Origin: an uncultured Clostridia bacterium
GTDB lineage: Bacteria > Bacillota > Clostridia > TANB77 > CAG-508
Reading direction: 5' to 3'
Assembly (NCBI GenBank): GCA_934122385.1
Contig: CAKOWP010000002.1
Span: forward strand, 9,578-73,577
DNA: 64,000 nt
Shown here one piece after another: positions 17,108-26,517 of the stretch. Position numbers and translations under genes: made by a program. Below the pieces are notes generated by a model. It was not told the DNA's origin. It saw only the letters and a list, made by a program, of their open reading frames with translations, and ran no database searches. Numbering within the stretch: position 1 is the stretch's first letter; each line of letters begins with the position of its first letter.

Positions 17108-17639
17108 TATTTTCTCCAATTATTGTTAAATTTTTATAATATACTTTATCTAATTTTTTATAATCTTCTTTGTAATCTTTTTGAATAATTCCAACACTGT
17201 ATTTATCATTAAAAAAATTCTTATTTAAGAAAATCCCAACTATATAAATATATCCATCTTTATCCATTTTATCAAAATTATCAAGCAAATTTTTGTCATC
17301 AATTATAGTTTTTACTTTATAATTTTTATCATTATTGCTTAATATAATTGTATAATTGAAATAATAATTTCTTCCTTCTCCTAAAGTATAGTTATAACGT
17401 TTTTTTAATTCTTCTTCATTCATTTTTTTCTTTACAGTTATTTTAGAAAAAGTTTTTCCTTGTTCTATACTTTCAATTTCAAATGTTTTATTATTATTTT
17501 CAACCATTTGAACGTCATCTTTTATTGAGACTTTTTTAGGTACTAGATTATTTATATAATATATTGCTGCTCCTAAACAAACTATTATAAAAAATATTAA
17601 AGAAAGTACTATTAAATTTATATTTTGTATTTTTTTCAT
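17094..17639 (-). CDS. Single-pass membrane-anchored protein of unknown function
   Basis: About 181 aa: a short cytoplasmic start, one transmembrane helix (residues 6-30, LIVLSLIFFIIVCLGAAIYYI) and a soluble, charged extracellular part (EIESIEQGKTFSKITVKKK, then YYFNYTIILSN), possibly a beta-rich fold. AGAGGAAAG lies 9 nt before ATG 17639. It overlaps the following DUF6056-like gene by 14 nt, so the two are translationally coupled. No family recognised. Confidence 0.65.
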   Translation of the reverse strand: MKKIQNINLIVLSLIFFIIVCLGAAIYYINNLVPKKVSIKDDVQMVENNNKTFEIESIEQGKTFSKITVKKKMNEEELKKRYNYTLGEGRNYYFNYTIILSNNDKNYKVKTIIDDKNLLDNFDKMDKDGYIYIVGIFLNKNFFNDKYSVGIIQKDYKEDYKKLDKVYYKNLTIIGENNEKK

Positions 17640-17673
17640 TTCTAATATCTTTCCTCTCATAATATATAAATTT

Positions 17674-17727
17674 GGTTGAAAAAAAATTTAAATTAATGAT
17701 ATTCAAATTTATAATTATTTTTCAACC
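17674..17727 (-). terminator. Long stem-loop after the gtrB-like gene
   Basis: GGTTGAAAAA (17674-17683) pairs perfectly with TTTTTCAACC (17718-17727), with AT-rich inner pairing. On the minus strand it follows the stop of the GT2 gene at 17736, so it fits a terminator or mRNA 3' stabiliser. Confidence 0.55.
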
Positions 17728-17735
17728 TAATATTT

Positions 17736-18677
17736 TTATTTTATATTAATTTTTTTATCAACAATATATTGTGGTCTTTGTTTACATTCATCATAGATTC
17801 TGCCAACATATTCAGCAATAATCCAAATAGACATCAATTGAATACCCGCAAAAAATGTTATAGCAACCATTATTGAAGTCCATCCAGCTGATAAATTAGG
17901 AGAATGACAAGCAAAAGAAACTAATGCATAGATCAATAATATAACTGATATTACAATTGATATCATCCCTAAAGCCCCAACTAATTTTAAAGGTTTTGTT
18001 GAAAAACTAATTATACCATCTGAAGCTAATTTTAACATTTTCTTTAATGGATATTTTGTTTCTCCAGCAAATCTTTCTTTTCTTTCATATTCAAATGGAG
18101 CTTGTTTATATCCAACCCAGCTGAATAATCCTCTTAAAAATTTATTGTGTTCTGGTAAAGAATTTACAGTATCTACAACTTTTCTATCAACAAGTCTGAA
18201 ATCTCCTGTATCTTTTGGAATTTCAACATCTGATAATGCATTTAAAGTTTTGTAGAACATTTTTGCTGTAAATAATTTAAATGCACTCTCCCCTTCTCTT
18301 GATTTTCTTTTTCCGTAAATTACTTCATTTCCTTCTTCCCATAATTTTAACATATCTGGTATTAGTTCTGGTGGGTCTTGAAGGTCTGCATCCATTATTA
18401 CTATTGCATCACCTGTTACATATTGAAGTCCTGCTGTTACTGCTGCTTGATGTCCAAAGTTTCTTGAAAATGATATTACTTTAACATCTGTATCTTTTTT
18501 TGCAATGTCTTCAAGAATTTCTAATGTTTTGTCTTTACTTCCATCATTTACAAAAATTATTTCATGATCATAATTTTCTAATTTTACTAAATTTTCTTTA
18601 ACTCTTTTGTAGCATTCTTCTGCAACTTTTTCTTCGTAGTACATTGGTATTACTAGTGTTACTTTTTTCTTTTCCAT
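17736..18677 (-). CDS. GtrB-type polyprenyl-phosphate glycosyltransferase (GT2)
   Basis: 313 aa: a GT2 domain (LVIPMYYEEKVAEECY at the N-terminus, FVNDGSKDKT near 44, MDADLQDPPELIP near 96) followed by two C-terminal transmembrane segments, the layout of GtrB/YkcC/DPM1-like enzymes that load a sugar onto undecaprenyl phosphate. GtrA (20380) and a GT-C protein (18742) lie just upstream, completing a three-part side-chain module. AAAGGAGAAG precedes the ATG. Confidence 0.88.
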   Translation of the reverse strand: MEKKKVTLVIPMYYEEKVAEECYKRVKENLVKLENYDHEIIFVNDGSKDKTLEILEDIAKKDTDVKVISFSRNFGHQAAVTAGLQYVTGDAIVIMDADLQDPPELIPDMLKLWEEGNEVIYGKRKSREGESAFKLFTAKMFYKTLNALSDVEIPKDTGDFRLVDRKVVDTVNSLPEHNKFLRGLFSWVGYKQAPFEYERKERFAGETKYPLKKMLKLASDGIISFSTKPLKLVGALGMISIVISVILLIYALVSFACHSPNLSAGWTSIMVAITFFAGIQLMSIWIIAEYVGRIYDECKQRPQYIVDKKINIK

Positions 18678-18741
18678 ATATATCTTCTCCTTTTTTTATA
18701 TAATAGAAAATTATAAATTTTCTATATACAATGATTTTAAT

Positions 18742-20349
18742 TTATTTGTGCTTAAAAGTCAATATTATTTTTCTTAAACTATTTGTCAAACCATATGTTC
18801 CTACCAATATAAATATTGGAATATGATTAATCAAATACCTTGATCTACCTTCAAATAATAATATAAATAAAATTATTCCAATTATTGTTATTTTACACAT
18901 GTCTATATTCTTTTTGTTTTCTTTTCTATTATTTGAAAATATTAACCCTATTGTTACCAAAATCCATGATATTTGCATTATATTTGCAGTAATATTTTTA
19001 TATATTTTTGTAGTTGGATCAACGAATTTTTGAACTTTTTTTGCTATATTACTTTTATTATAAAAAATTTCTGAATTCCAGTATCCCTCTTGTCCATAAA
19101 AAAATGTTCCATCTGATAATATCCAATTTGCCTTATTATATAGAAATTTGGAATATCCCAATACCCCGAAATCTTTTAATCTTTCTTTTATTATTTTTAT
19201 ATTATGTTCTTTTTTTGCTTTACTCCCAGTAATAGCTACAGTCCCACTTACATCATTTTCATTGTATGCCCCATATAACGTTTGATTTTTTCCCTCTGTT
19301 TTAAAATCATTTGGTCTTTCTTGCATTCCCATCATTAAAAAATGTACAAATGATACTGAATTATTTTCATACTCTTCCTTAGAAATAATGTTGCCTAAAT
19401 TTTTTTCTTTGATTTTTGAATATCCAGAAAAATATCCTCCAAATCCAATTACAAATATAGCAATTATTATTAATATGTATTTAGATTTTTTTATAAACTC
19501 TTGTCTAGTAAATTTTATATTATTAATATTTAAAATTTCTACTATTATAATTGCTATTGGCATAATAGCTACTGTTGGTTTTAATGTTATTCCAAATGCA
19601 GTTATTATACTATTCAAAAATATCAATAAATATTTTTTTACATCTTTACACGATTTTTCTTTTTGCTTTATATATAAATATAATATCATTATAGGAAATA
19701 CCATTGTTATAGTATCTGTATATGGTATTAATATATTAGGTGAAAATATCATTAATGGTAATATAAAAATTAATGATAAATATGCTTGTTTTTTTCCTAA
19801 AATTTTTTTTGCACATAAAAATGTAAAAACTGCTGATATATCAACAACAACAATATTGAAAATTGTTGCTATAAAGAAAACTCTTGATGCTGTTAAATTA
19901 TGTATAAATATTTTAAAAAATTCAAATAAATATTTCATTAAAAGTAATATACCAATGTTATTAGGATATCTAGAAAAATATATACTAAACAAATCATCCC
20001 CGTTTATTAATGCAAGAGCATTATTTATTACTAGACTACAATCCCATCCACATGAGGTATATGAAAATTTTGCCAATAAAAATTGCAATAAAAAAATTAC
20101 TAAAAATATGAAAAGTCCAAAAATCCATTTTGGACTTTTCTCTAAAAAACTGCAATTTTTCTTTTTATACTCATAATATATAATTAGCAGTATTAAATAA
20201 GCTAAAGCCGTCACTATTATCATTACAGGTATACTATAATTAAAAGCTATAGTTCTATTAAAAAATAAAGTATTTAATAGAACTATACTAAAAAATATCG
20301 AAAATATTATCGAAATTATTTTAATCACTATTCTCTCTAAATTTTTCAT
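18742..20349 (-). CDS. Polytopic GT-C-like glycosyltransferase (side-chain transferase candidate)
   Basis: About 535 aa with roughly 11-12 hydrophobic segments, an extracytoplasmic loop after TM3 with CGWDCSLV and YFSRYPNNIGI, and a large loop near residues 320-430. This resembles GT39/ArnT-like transferases, which take sugars from polyprenyl phosphate. AAAGGGGA precedes ATG 20349 (11 nt). It directly follows GtrA and precedes GtrB. It is probably the third member of the Gtr module; the acceptor is unknown. Confidence 0.72.
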   Translation of the reverse strand: MKNLERIVIKIISIIFSIFFSIVLLNTLFFNRTIAFNYSIPVMIIVTALAYLILLIIYYEYKKKNCSFLEKSPKWIFGLFIFLVIFLLQFLLAKFSYTSCGWDCSLVINNALALINGDDLFSIYFSRYPNNIGILLLMKYLFEFFKIFIHNLTASRVFFIATIFNIVVVDISAVFTFLCAKKILGKKQAYLSLIFILPLMIFSPNILIPYTDTITMVFPIMILYLYIKQKEKSCKDVKKYLLIFLNSIITAFGITLKPTVAIMPIAIIIVEILNINNIKFTRQEFIKKSKYILIIIAIFVIGFGGYFSGYSKIKEKNLGNIISKEEYENNSVSFVHFLMMGMQERPNDFKTEGKNQTLYGAYNENDVSGTVAITGSKAKKEHNIKIIKERLKDFGVLGYSKFLYNKANWILSDGTFFYGQEGYWNSEIFYNKSNIAKKVQKFVDPTTKIYKNITANIMQISWILVTIGLIFSNNRKENKKNIDMCKITIIGIILFILLFEGRSRYLINHIPIFILVGTYGLTNSLRKIILTFKHK

Positions 20350-20379
20350 TTTTAATATTTTCCCCTTTATAAAGTACAA

Positions 20380-20826
20380 TTATTTTTCTTTTATTGTTTC
20401 ATTTTTACTCTCTTTTTTAAAAACAAATAATTTGCTAAAAATATAATTAGATACAATAATAACTATTTGTGATATTATCTTTACTATTTTATCATTGCAA
20501 TGTAATACAGTTACGCCTAGCCACATTATTATCATATCCATTATAAGTGTTGTTACTCTTGCTAAAACAAATTTACTAGCTTCTTTTATTTTGTTTTTTT
20601 CATTACTTTCAAAAACATATTTTCTATTGGTAAAATACGCAAATGTAACACCTGCCACCCATGATAAAATATTTGCAATTTGTAACTGTATTGCGTTATC
20701 TGGATTTAAAAATGTATATACAGATGCATAGTATACTATTAAAGACACAATTGTTGTTAATACTCCAAATATTAAATAATTTATTACTTCTTTATATTTT
20801 TTATATAACTCTGTTATTTTTTCCAT
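20380..20826 (-). CDS. GtrA-family membrane protein (polyprenyl-sugar flippase)
   Basis: 148 aa with four transmembrane helices in the GtrA pattern: INYLIFGVLTTIVSLIVYY, then ANILSWVAGVTFAYFTNRKYVFES (family hallmark near residue 55), two more helices and YIFSKLFVF near the end. GtrA proteins are thought to flip polyprenyl-phosphate-linked sugars for side-chain transfer. Tight spacing (30 bp) to the GT-C gene. Confidence 0.9.
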   Translation of the reverse strand: MEKITELYKKYKEVINYLIFGVLTTIVSLIVYYASVYTFLNPDNAIQLQIANILSWVAGVTFAYFTNRKYVFESNEKNKIKEASKFVLARVTTLIMDMIIMWLGVTVLHCNDKIVKIISQIVIIVSNYIFSKLFVFKKESKNETIKEK

Positions 20827-20885
20827 TTACTTTTCCTCTTCTAAATTTTTATAATACATCATTATGCTATAATCATAGTTATCCA

Positions 20886-23078
20886 TTATAACATATATTT
20901 TTTGTAGCATATATTTCTATCAACATTTCCTAATATACCACTTGTCTGTCCAGAACTTGTATATTGCCAAATAGAATATTTTCCATTATACCCAGGATCA
21001 TTAGCTCTATAACTTGCAATCCAAGTATCATACGCTGACAAATCTGACATATTTAGATAATTATATGCCCAATCAACGTTACAGTATATTATTGGAACGT
21101 ATCCAGCATTTTGTATTACTTCACAAAATAGTCTTGCTAGATATGTACGTGTGTTTTTGTCTAAATTTTGTGTTCTTGGTATATCTGATGGACTTTCTAA
21201 TTTGGGTGCTTCTATATCAATTGCTATAGGATAATCAATTTTATATTTTTTAACTCTTTCAACCACCCAATTAGCTTCTTGAATTGCTTCTTCACCATTT
21301 GTAGCTTGTGTTACAAAATAAACTCCAACAGGTAGCCCAGCTTGTGTTGCTCCTTGCATATTTAATCTAAACTGAGTATCTTCATTAAGTGTTCCTCTTG
21401 AACCATAACCTCTAAATCCAGCTCTTATAAAAGCAAAGTCTACTCCATCTCTTTTTACAAGTCCCCAGTTAATACTTCCATTAAACTGGCTTACATCTAT
21501 TCCTTTATATGATCTTTTTTCTTTTTTTGGTACTAACCTTATTTCTATTGCCTCAATTCTTCTTCTTTGTCCAACTGTCCCTGCTGTTTCTCCATCTCTA
21601 TACCAATCTGTCCATCCTTTATCTTGTATATGTACTTTATATTCCACTGTATATTTATCCATATTTTCAAGCATTATTTCTATAGCTTCTATTCTATAGG
21701 CCATTCCAGATGTTCCAGCCATGTTTCCATTTTGTTGCCAGCCTTGCCAGCCTATATTTTCTACATGAGTTCTGTACACAATTTTAGCGTTTTGTGGTGC
21801 ATTTAATAGGTTGATATTTAAAGCCTCTACTCTATACCCTAATCCTGTTGTACCTGACATATTTCCATCTTTTACATACCCCTGCCATCCAATTTCTTGT
21901 ACATGAGATCTATATTGAACATGTAAACTATTGTCTATATTAAATGTAACGGAGTCTTTTACAAGTACAGTGTTGTCACTAGTATAAACTTCTATATATA
22001 TTTTATGTTTTCCTTCAGACATTTCAGATGGGTCAATAGAAAATTCAAATCCCGGATTAGGATTTTCTATTTCTGTTCCAAATCCTTCTACCGATTTTAT
22101 AACATCTTTTCTTTCTTTATATGTTATAAGTTTGTCTTCAACAACTTGATAATTATTGTCTATATAAGCTCTAATTTTAGTATTAGAAACATTTGACATT
22201 TTCCATCCACTTATCTTTATAGTATTTAAGTTATAATATGTATAATTATTAGTTGGTGTATCTATATACATTTTACCTTTTTTTACTTTAGGAACTATTT
22301 TTATTTGTATTGCTTCCAAACGTAAACATTTGCCTTGTGTACCAGCTATTTCTCCATCTGTCTTCCAGTCTTGCCATCCAATGTCTTGCACATGTACTCT
22401 ATACATAATAGAATAATTTTCTGAATGCTCCAGTTTTATTTTTATTGCTTCAAGCCTTAAGGCATTTCCTTGTGTTCCTGCCATTTCATCATCTTTCTTC
22501 CAATTTTGCCATCCAATATCTTGTACATGTACTTGATAATCTATTTTTAAATTATTATCATTATTACCAATAAGTCTTATATTAAGTGCTTCAAGCCTAT
22601 AGCACTTTCCTTGTGTTCCTGCAACTTCTCCATTTTTAACATAATCTTGCCAACCTATATTTTCTACATGTGTTCTATATTCGACTCCAAGCGTTTCAAT
22701 TTTATTTGAATCTTCTGAACTATTCTCTAATACTTGAATATTATCCTCAAATGTATTATTTCCTAAATCAGAATTATTTAGTGTGGCATTATTTTCTATA
22801 ATATTATTAACAGACTCTGTATTTTCATTATTACTTTCATTTATTACACTATTTTCTGTTTTATTTGTAGTATTATTTATTATTTCATTTAAATTTGTGT
22901 TGTTTTCACTATTTTCTAATTGATTTTCTTCTTTAGTTAATTCATTATTTGTTATATCTTTTGCATTATCATTACCCAAATTCAATGCTTTTACATTATG
23001 CCCTATATTTAATAAAGTATTTAATATAATTACTAAAATTGTAATAATTGCTAAAAATCTACTTTTTTTCATAACCAT
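20886..23078 (-). CDS. Secreted GH25 lysozyme (muramidase) with six ChW repeats
   Basis: 730 aa. An N-terminal signal helix (FLAIITILVIILNTLLNIG), an Asn/Glu-rich linker (residues 35-130), three ChW repeats (pattern HVxxIGWQxxxxxGxxAGTxGxxxRxEAxxI), an Ig-like region (near 280-390, ISGWKMSNVSNTKIRAYID), three more ChW repeats, then the GH25 domain from about 525 (GIDVSQFNGSINWGLVK, FIRAGFRG, DIEAPKL with catalytic Asp/Glu) to the end. GH25 enzymes cut peptidoglycan at N-acetylmuramic acid; ChW repeats are thought to bind the wall. Start at 23078 or two codons in (23072) cannot be decided. It lies inside the polysaccharide cluster. Confidence 0.93.
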   Translation of the reverse strand: MVMKKSRFLAIITILVIILNTLLNIGHNVKALNLGNDNAKDITNNELTKEENQLENSENNTNLNEIINNTTNKTENSVINESNNENTESVNNIIENNATLNNSDLGNNTFEDNIQVLENSSEDSNKIETLGVEYRTHVENIGWQDYVKNGEVAGTQGKCYRLEALNIRLIGNNDNNLKIDYQVHVQDIGWQNWKKDDEMAGTQGNALRLEAIKIKLEHSENYSIMYRVHVQDIGWQDWKTDGEIAGTQGKCLRLEAIQIKIVPKVKKGKMYIDTPTNNYTYYNLNTIKISGWKMSNVSNTKIRAYIDNNYQVVEDKLITYKERKDVIKSVEGFGTEIENPNPGFEFSIDPSEMSEGKHKIYIEVYTSDNTVLVKDSVTFNIDNSLHVQYRSHVQEIGWQGYVKDGNMSGTTGLGYRVEALNINLLNAPQNAKIVYRTHVENIGWQGWQQNGNMAGTSGMAYRIEAIEIMLENMDKYTVEYKVHIQDKGWTDWYRDGETAGTVGQRRRIEAIEIRLVPKKEKRSYKGIDVSQFNGSINWGLVKRDGVDFAFIRAGFRGYGSRGTLNEDTQFRLNMQGATQAGLPVGVYFVTQATNGEEAIQEANWVVERVKKYKIDYPIAIDIEAPKLESPSDIPRTQNLDKNTRTYLARLFCEVIQNAGYVPIIYCNVDWAYNYLNMSDLSAYDTWIASYRANDPGYNGKYSIWQYTSSGQTSGILGNVDRNICYKKYML

Positions 23079-23165
23079 TATACCCTTTTCTATAAAATAT
23101 AATTTTATTATATATTTTTATTATATATTTTTAAAATCATAAAATCAATGTTTTTATTTGGAAAT

Positions 23166-23522
23166 TTAAGCTGTTTGTTTCCAATTCATAACAACAATTC
23201 CAACTATTACAAGACTTGCACCTATAATTCCAGCTGTTGTTATATTTTCTTTGAATATAAATTTAGATGCTACTAAAGTTAATACTTGTACAATTCCTGT
23301 ACATATTGGCATTATATAGCTTAAATCAAACATAACAACTATTCTTGTGAACAATAAAAAACTACATAAATAGCAAACTAATCCCGCCAAACTTATTAAA
23401 CTTATCCCAAAGTTTGCAGTACCTTCAGATACTGACAAACTTCCTGGATTTCCACCTTTTTTCATAAGTATTAATCCTGAAAGAGTTAATACTAAATATA
23501 TTAATACTAATACAATTTTCAT
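23166..23522 (-). CDS. Small four-helix DMT-type membrane protein (EamA/SMR-like)
   Basis: 118 aa with four hydrophobic segments, starting KIVLVLIYLVLTLSGLILMKKGG and ending VGIVVMNWKQ. The half-size EamA/SMR layout is seen in ArnE/F-type flippase subunits acting on polyprenyl-linked sugars and in drug/metabolite carriers. GGGAG lies 10 nt before ATG 23522. Location among glycosyltransferases favours a lipid-sugar translocation role, which is inference. Confidence 0.68.
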   Translation of the reverse strand: MKIVLVLIYLVLTLSGLILMKKGGNPGSLSVSEGTANFGISLISLAGLVCYLCSFLLFTRIVVMFDLSYIMPICTGIVQVLTLVASKFIFKENITTAGIIGASLVIVGIVVMNWKQTA

Positions 23523-23569
23523 AACATTTTTTCTCCCTTTAATCATTAGAATTTCTCCTCGTTTTTATA

Positions 23570-25339
23570 TTAAATTTTATTATCTTCATCTTTTTTTGCT
23601 CTATTTATAATTAGACAATACATTATGCTTAATGGCATATACATTGGTATAATATATCTAAATTCAGTATTAGATGGTCCCATCAAAACAATTATATAAT
23701 TAAATATTGATGGCAATAATGGAACTAGTAAATAGTATTTTCTTTTATATATAATATAGAAAATTAAGAACATTAGTATCCATAAAGTAAGGCCAGCACT
23801 AAATAACATTCCAACTATTGGTAGTTGTCTATTATCTGTAAGTTTATCTAATTTATCTAATAAAGAATTATTTATTAATTGTTTAGTTTCTATTCCAAAA
23901 TCATTAACAATTACTCCTTTATCAAATAGTGTTTTATGTTTTTCTGGTAACCAATATCCAGATGTATTGCACAATATTGACTCAATATAATAATTTGGAT
24001 AATGTGCAAATAATTTTATGTTTAAAAGTATATATTGAATTTTATGTTCCTGCATATATTCCCTTCTAAAGTGTCCCATTTCTGGATCGGCTAAATTAGG
24101 ATTATACGATCCTGGTAATTCATCATATTCTACAAATAAATCTATTTCTTCTCTTTCTTTTTCTGTTAAATTGTTACCATTATATTTGACTAGTCTTGAC
24201 ATTGCTTGCATTGGAACGCATAATAGTCCAAATGATGAACTTTCTAATACATTAAATGCTGCAAATGCTATAGTATTTATTAAATATACACTCAATAAAG
24301 TTGATGCAATAAATGCTGTCAATTTTAAATAATTTTTTCTTAATGTTATGTATAAAAATGGTATCAATAATACATATATGTACATTCCATTGTGTCTAAC
24401 TAATGCAGTTAGTAAAACAAATATAAATGATAAAATTATATAAAATTTTGATTTTACAAAATTATCTTTGTTTGTTACAAATTCAAATAATAATATAAAA
24501 TCCATTACAAATATACTTGCAAATAATGAGTCTTTATCTATACTAATTGCATAAAAAGAAAATACTGGGTTAATAGCAAAAAAAGCTAAAACTAATAAAC
24601 GTATTTTATAATTAATTCCTTTTTTGGCTAAATAATAAATACTATATGAAATTATTAATGCTGTAAACATCATTTTCAAAATTGTGCAAATAGCCATAGA
24701 AATATTCAAATTATTAAATATTGGCATTGTAATATCAATTATAAGTTTTAACGTTAATGTTGTGCATATAGGACTTCCATTCCACATTGGACTTGTTCCA
24801 AGTGCTTCTTTTAATTGTTCCAAAGTATCAAATCCTATAATTCCAGGAAAATATTTCAAAAAATATGGTAGCCATGAAATCATTAAAACTAGGAAAACAA
24901 CCAATATTGATTTTTTATTATTTGTAAATAATTTATATTTTTTTAGTTCTTCAGTATTTTCAATTTTGTCAAAATAAGACATTAATATTTTTACTACAGA
25001 ATATATTATTATTAAATAATACATTAATTTTATGCTACTTTGTAAAAAAGCAACATTACTGTATAATATTCCTTCAAGATTGCCATAATTTACTATTGAA
25101 TTTCCTACAACCTCAAAAATTGAAAAAATAAATCCTATAATTAAAGAAATTATATTTAGTCTTTTGTCTTTGTTTTCCAAAGCTTTACTAATAAAAAATA
25201 TAAAAACTATAAATATTATAAGAACTGAAATTTCATTTCCACTAAACGACTGTAATAAGTCTAAATTTTTATCTAATCTAATATTCATTCCAACTGTAGC
25301 TATAGCTGCAAGAATAACTGCTAAAATATTTCTTATCAT
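23570..25339 (-). CDS. Polytopic membrane protein, DUF6020-like (putative GT-C)
   Basis: 589 aa with about 13 hydrophobic segments. Near residue 160 the loop ISWLPYFLKYFPGIIGFDTLEQLKEALG matches the WxxYFLxxYPGxxxxDxxxQ pattern of DUF6020 and related GT-C proteins, with an acidic residue at the expected catalytic position. GGGAGG precedes the ATG. It is likely an extracytoplasmic sugar transferase in the same cluster; the sugar is unknown. Confidence 0.72.
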   Translation of the reverse strand: MIRNILAVILAAIATVGMNIRLDKNLDLLQSFSGNEISVLIIFIVFIFFISKALENKDKRLNIISLIIGFIFSIFEVVGNSIVNYGNLEGILYSNVAFLQSSIKLMYYLIIIYSVVKILMSYFDKIENTEELKKYKLFTNNKKSILVVFLVLMISWLPYFLKYFPGIIGFDTLEQLKEALGTSPMWNGSPICTTLTLKLIIDITMPIFNNLNISMAICTILKMMFTALIISYSIYYLAKKGINYKIRLLVLAFFAINPVFSFYAISIDKDSLFASIFVMDFILLFEFVTNKDNFVKSKFYIILSFIFVLLTALVRHNGMYIYVLLIPFLYITLRKNYLKLTAFIASTLLSVYLINTIAFAAFNVLESSSFGLLCVPMQAMSRLVKYNGNNLTEKEREEIDLFVEYDELPGSYNPNLADPEMGHFRREYMQEHKIQYILLNIKLFAHYPNYYIESILCNTSGYWLPEKHKTLFDKGVIVNDFGIETKQLINNSLLDKLDKLTDNRQLPIVGMLFSAGLTLWILMFLIFYIIYKRKYYLLVPLLPSIFNYIIVLMGPSNTEFRYIIPMYMPLSIMYCLIINRAKKDEDNKI

Positions 25340-25350
25340 GCGTATCCTCC

Positions 25351-26142
25351 CTATTTCACTTCATTTGTATCTATAGCTTTACTATAAAATTTCATTAAAA
25401 GCTTAGCGATTGGCTTTGGCCAAAATTTTGAAAACATAATTAAGTCCTCTTCTAATCTGGTGTTATTTTCAATTAAATTGGATGTTTCTGAACCTTCGTG
25501 TATTCTATGGTCCATTAGTTCTTTTGAAATGTACAAAAAGTTTCCTTTAAATTTTGTCATTTGATACCAAGTGTCCCAGTCTAAATCGCATTTCAAATCT
25601 GTTTTATATGGTTCTTTTCCCACTATTTTTGTATTTACTGTAACACTTGGACAGCAAATGCTACATCCAAAAGACAATACTCTTCGCTTAATAAATATTG
25701 ACTTTGGAAAAATTTTCAAAGGACTTAATAATATTTTTTTTAATTTTAAATTTTTTGTTAAATTTATTTCTTTATTATTTTTTATTTCTCTGTAATCAGA
25801 AAATGCAATAACAAAATCTTTTCCTTTGTTTAAATATTTTACTATTTCTTCTAGATAATTTTCATTATATATATCATCTTGATGAGCAACTGTTACATAG
25901 TCAGTTTTTGTATTACTAATTCCAAAATTCCAGTCTTGACCAATTCCAGATTTACCAGTATTTACAAATAATTTTAAATTATATTTTTTGGCCAAGTTTT
26001 CTATGTATTCATTAGGCGTTGAGGTTGACATTATAATATTACTTTTTACCGTTTGATTTAATACAGATTTTATACAATCCTCTAAGTATGGTGATTCTTT
26101 ATATGCACAAATGACAAATGTATGATTTTGAAATTTTTCCAT
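25351..26142 (-). CDS. GT2 family glycosyltransferase
   Basis: 263 aa: FVICAYKESPYLEDCIKSVLNQ at the N-terminus, IGQDWNFGISNTKTDYVTVAHQDDIY near residue 68-93 (the DxD-type acidic motif), and DLDWDTWYQMTKFKG near 185. It is a soluble cytoplasmic GT-A enzyme adding sugars to a surface glycan. GAGGAAAAATAA precedes the ATG; it follows the DUF2304 gene by zero bases. Confidence 0.88.
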   Translation of the reverse strand: MEKFQNHTFVICAYKESPYLEDCIKSVLNQTVKSNIIMSTSTPNEYIENLAKKYNLKLFVNTGKSGIGQDWNFGISNTKTDYVTVAHQDDIYNENYLEEIVKYLNKGKDFVIAFSDYREIKNNKEINLTKNLKLKKILLSPLKIFPKSIFIKRRVLSFGCSICCPSVTVNTKIVGKEPYKTDLKCDLDWDTWYQMTKFKGNFLYISKELMDHRIHEGSETSNLIENNTRLEEDLIMFSKFWPKPIAKLLMKFYSKAIDTNEVK

Positions 26143-26517
26143 TTATTTTTCCTCCTCAATATCCTTATCTTTTTTTTCTAATTTTTCAACTCTTTTTTTC
26201 AATAACGATATTTCTTGAATTAGTAATACATTGTTTTGATATTCTTTTGATAATTTCATTGTTAAATTAAATATTAAATAAAAAGCTGTAAATATTGTTA
26301 TACAAAATAGCATATTTGATGGAACTTCAAATCCTAACAATTTAGTTAAATCTTCTATAAAATTTGGTATTATAATTGATAAAATTAGTAAAGCTCCACT
26401 AATTATCCAAAAGATAGCAAAAGATAATTGCATCTTTTTCTCTCTTATTTTTTTTAACATTAATCCAACATATATTAAAGTCATAATAATTAATGCGATT
26501 TTTAAATTTATTGCCAT
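26143..26517 (-). CDS. DUF2304 family membrane protein
   Basis: 124 aa: three hydrophobic helices (about residues 4-20, 30-50, 65-90) and a coiled-coil C-terminus (ISLLKKRVEKLEKKDKDIEEEK). DUF2304 proteins are routinely encoded beside DPM1-like GT2 enzymes in polysaccharide loci; the role is unknown. Its ATG overlaps the preceding GT2 stop codon (TAATG), a tight translational coupling. Confidence 0.82.
   Translation of the reverse strand: MAINLKIALIIMTLIYVGLMLKKIREKKMQLSFAIFWIISGALLILSIIIPNFIEDLTKLLGFEVPSNMLFCITIFTAFYLIFNLTMKLSKEYQNNVLLIQEISLLKKRVEKLEKKDKDIEEEK

Noticed and set aside
20886..23078. ChW repeats considered as choline-binding repeats
   Set aside because: The GWQxW..GxxAGTxGxxxRxEA pattern is the clostridial hydrophobic-W type and lacks the choline-binding GW(V)xxxGxWYY pattern.
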